Shown here: positions 63,330 through 64,000 of the stretch, one piece after another | Layout of the letters: each line of letters begins with the position of its first letter | Position numbering within the stretch: position 1 is the first letter of the stretch | DNA from: Acidobacteriota bacterium | GTDB lineage: Bacteria > Acidobacteriota > Terriglobia > Bryobacterales > UBA6623 | Direction of reading: 5' to 3' | DNA: 64,000 bases | Assembly: GCA_016125275.1 (NCBI GenBank) | Contig: WGMB01000006.1 | Coordinates: 62,001 to 126,000, forward strand | Position numbers and translations under genes: made by a program | The notes under the pieces: generated by a model | What the model saw: the letters and a program-made list of their open reading frames with translations, nothing else | Databases searched by the model: none | Told to the model about the DNA's origin: nothing

Positions 63330-64000
63330 ATGAAAATCCACGAGTATCAGGCCAAGGAGATCCTGCGCCGCTACAAGGCGCCGACGCCGCGGGGCGAGGT
63401 CGCCTACACGCCCGACGAGGCGAAGGAGATCGCCGAGAAGCTCGGCGGACGCGTCGTCGTCAAGGCGCAAATCCACGCCGGCGGGCGCGGCAAGGGCGGC
63501 GGCGTGAAGCTTGCCGACGGCCCCGAGCAGGCCAAGGAGATCGCCTCCAAGATCCTGGGCATGACGCTGGTGACGCACCAGACCGGGCCGGAAGGTCGGC
63601 TGGTCAAGCGCGTGCTCGTCGAGGAGACGCTGCCCATCGCTCGCGAGATCTACCTGGGCGTGACGCTCGATCGCGCCATCGGCAAGGCCGTGTTCATGGC
63701 GTCCACGGCTGGCGGCATGGAGATCGAAGAGGTCGCCGCCAAGGACCCGGACCTGATCCTGAAGGAAGTCATCGAGCCGGGCATCGGCCTGGCCGGCTAC
63801 CAGGCGCGTCGGCTGGCGTTCAAGCTCGGCATCGAAGGCGCCGCCTTCAACCCGGCCGTGCAGGCCATCCAGGCGCTCGCCCAGGTCTATGAAGAGACCG
63901 ACGCGAACCTGATCGAAATCAACCCGTTCGTGGTGACCGACGACGGCCGCGTGGTGGCGCTCGACGCCAAGCTCGACGTCGACGACAACGCCCTCTACCG
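63330..64000 (+). CDS. sucC: Succinate-CoA ligase (ADP-forming) subunit beta, 3' partial
   Basis: The first 223 residues are visible; the gene runs off the window. MKIHEYQAKEILRRY, VVVKAQIHAGGRGKGGGVKLA (ATP-grasp) and IEINPFVV with the metal Asn are typical of the beta subunit. It makes ATP or GTP from succinyl-CoA in the citric acid cycle. sucD should follow outside. Confidence 0.97.
   Translation, partial: MKIHEYQAKEILRRYKAPTPRGEVAYTPDEAKEIAEKLGGRVVVKAQIHAGGRGKGGGVKLADGPEQAKEIASKILGMTLVTHQTGPEGRLVKRVLVEETLPIAREIYLGVTLDRAIGKAVFMASTAGGMEIEEVAAKDPDLILKEVIEPGIGLAGYQARRLAFKLGIEGAAFNPAVQAIQALAQVYEETDANLIEINPFVVTDDGRVVALDAKLDVDDNALY

Overview
The window is GC-rich chromosomal DNA from a Gram-negative bacterium. 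The gene content points to Acidobacteriota, probably the Bryobacterales/Solibacteres group. The markers are a DUF1592/DUF1588/DUF1585 heme protein paired with a DUF1552 protein, an ECF sigma factor followed directly by a Ser/Thr kinase-STAND-TPR fusion, a large CnaB-type TonB-dependent receptor, and a secretin fused to a cohesin domain. This is inference from families, since no rRNA is present. No tRNA, rRNA, CRISPR array, insertion sequence or prophage was recognised, and the sequence reads as ordinary core and accessory chromosome.

Layout. 1-2.6 kb: end of a secreted c-type cytochrome-like gene plus its DUF1552 partner, closed by a strong terminator. 2.7-6.8 kb: ECF sigma factor and a 1141-residue kinase/ATPase/TPR regulator. 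6.8-10.6 kb: zinc-ribbon membrane protein, then a nucleotide-translocase-like transporter with HEAT repeats that overlaps a CAP-fold protein. 10.6-12.9 kb: GAF-PAS histidine kinase and its receiver protein. 12.9-14.4 kb: BNR lipoprotein and NUDIX hydrolase. 14.5-20.1 kb (minus strand): FecR-like protein, SGNH hydrolase-like protein, galE, methyltransferase, an unknown protein and a PPi-type phosphofructokinase, probably an envelope-sugar cluster. 20.2-25.9 kb: Sua5, a persulfide-dioxygenase/rhodanese fusion, 1-Cys peroxiredoxin, folD, coaE and an HtrA-type protease.

26.1-31.5 kb: a Gld-type ABC system (ATPase, fused permease-GldG protein, DUF4340 protein) and an amidohydrolase. 31.5-35.9 kb: Uup-type ABC-F, BON protein, MFS exporter and smpB. 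36.0-39.7 kb: secretin-cohesin protein and two pseudopilins, a type II secretion/type IV pilus-like set. 39.7-47.8 kb: a second ABC-F protein, a nucleotidyltransferase-like protein, ssb, a mutarotase-like protein, aroK, an SDR, a Lon-N-domain protein and a HELRH protein. 48.2-54.1 kb: TonB-dependent receptor with a long structured leader, and a two-domain esterase-like protein. 54.1-64 kb: rsmB; an RsbW-like kinase and STAS protein placed directly before mlaE-mlaF-mlaD; a cytochrome P460/APH-kinase/divergent-enolase operon; trpD with an L7/L12-domain membrane protein; and the start of sucC.

Genes are packed tightly, with many ATGA/GTGA overlaps and convergent pairs that share or nearly share stop codons. 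A recurring feature is a -10-like hexamer 7-14 nt before the start codon with no Shine-Dalgarno site between, which suggests common leaderless transcription. The most promising observations are the RsbW-like kinase/STAS pair fused by position to an Mla lipid transporter, the kinase-plus-altered-enolase operon, the membrane-anchored L7/L12-like protein, and the split translocase-HEAT/CAP-fold pair.
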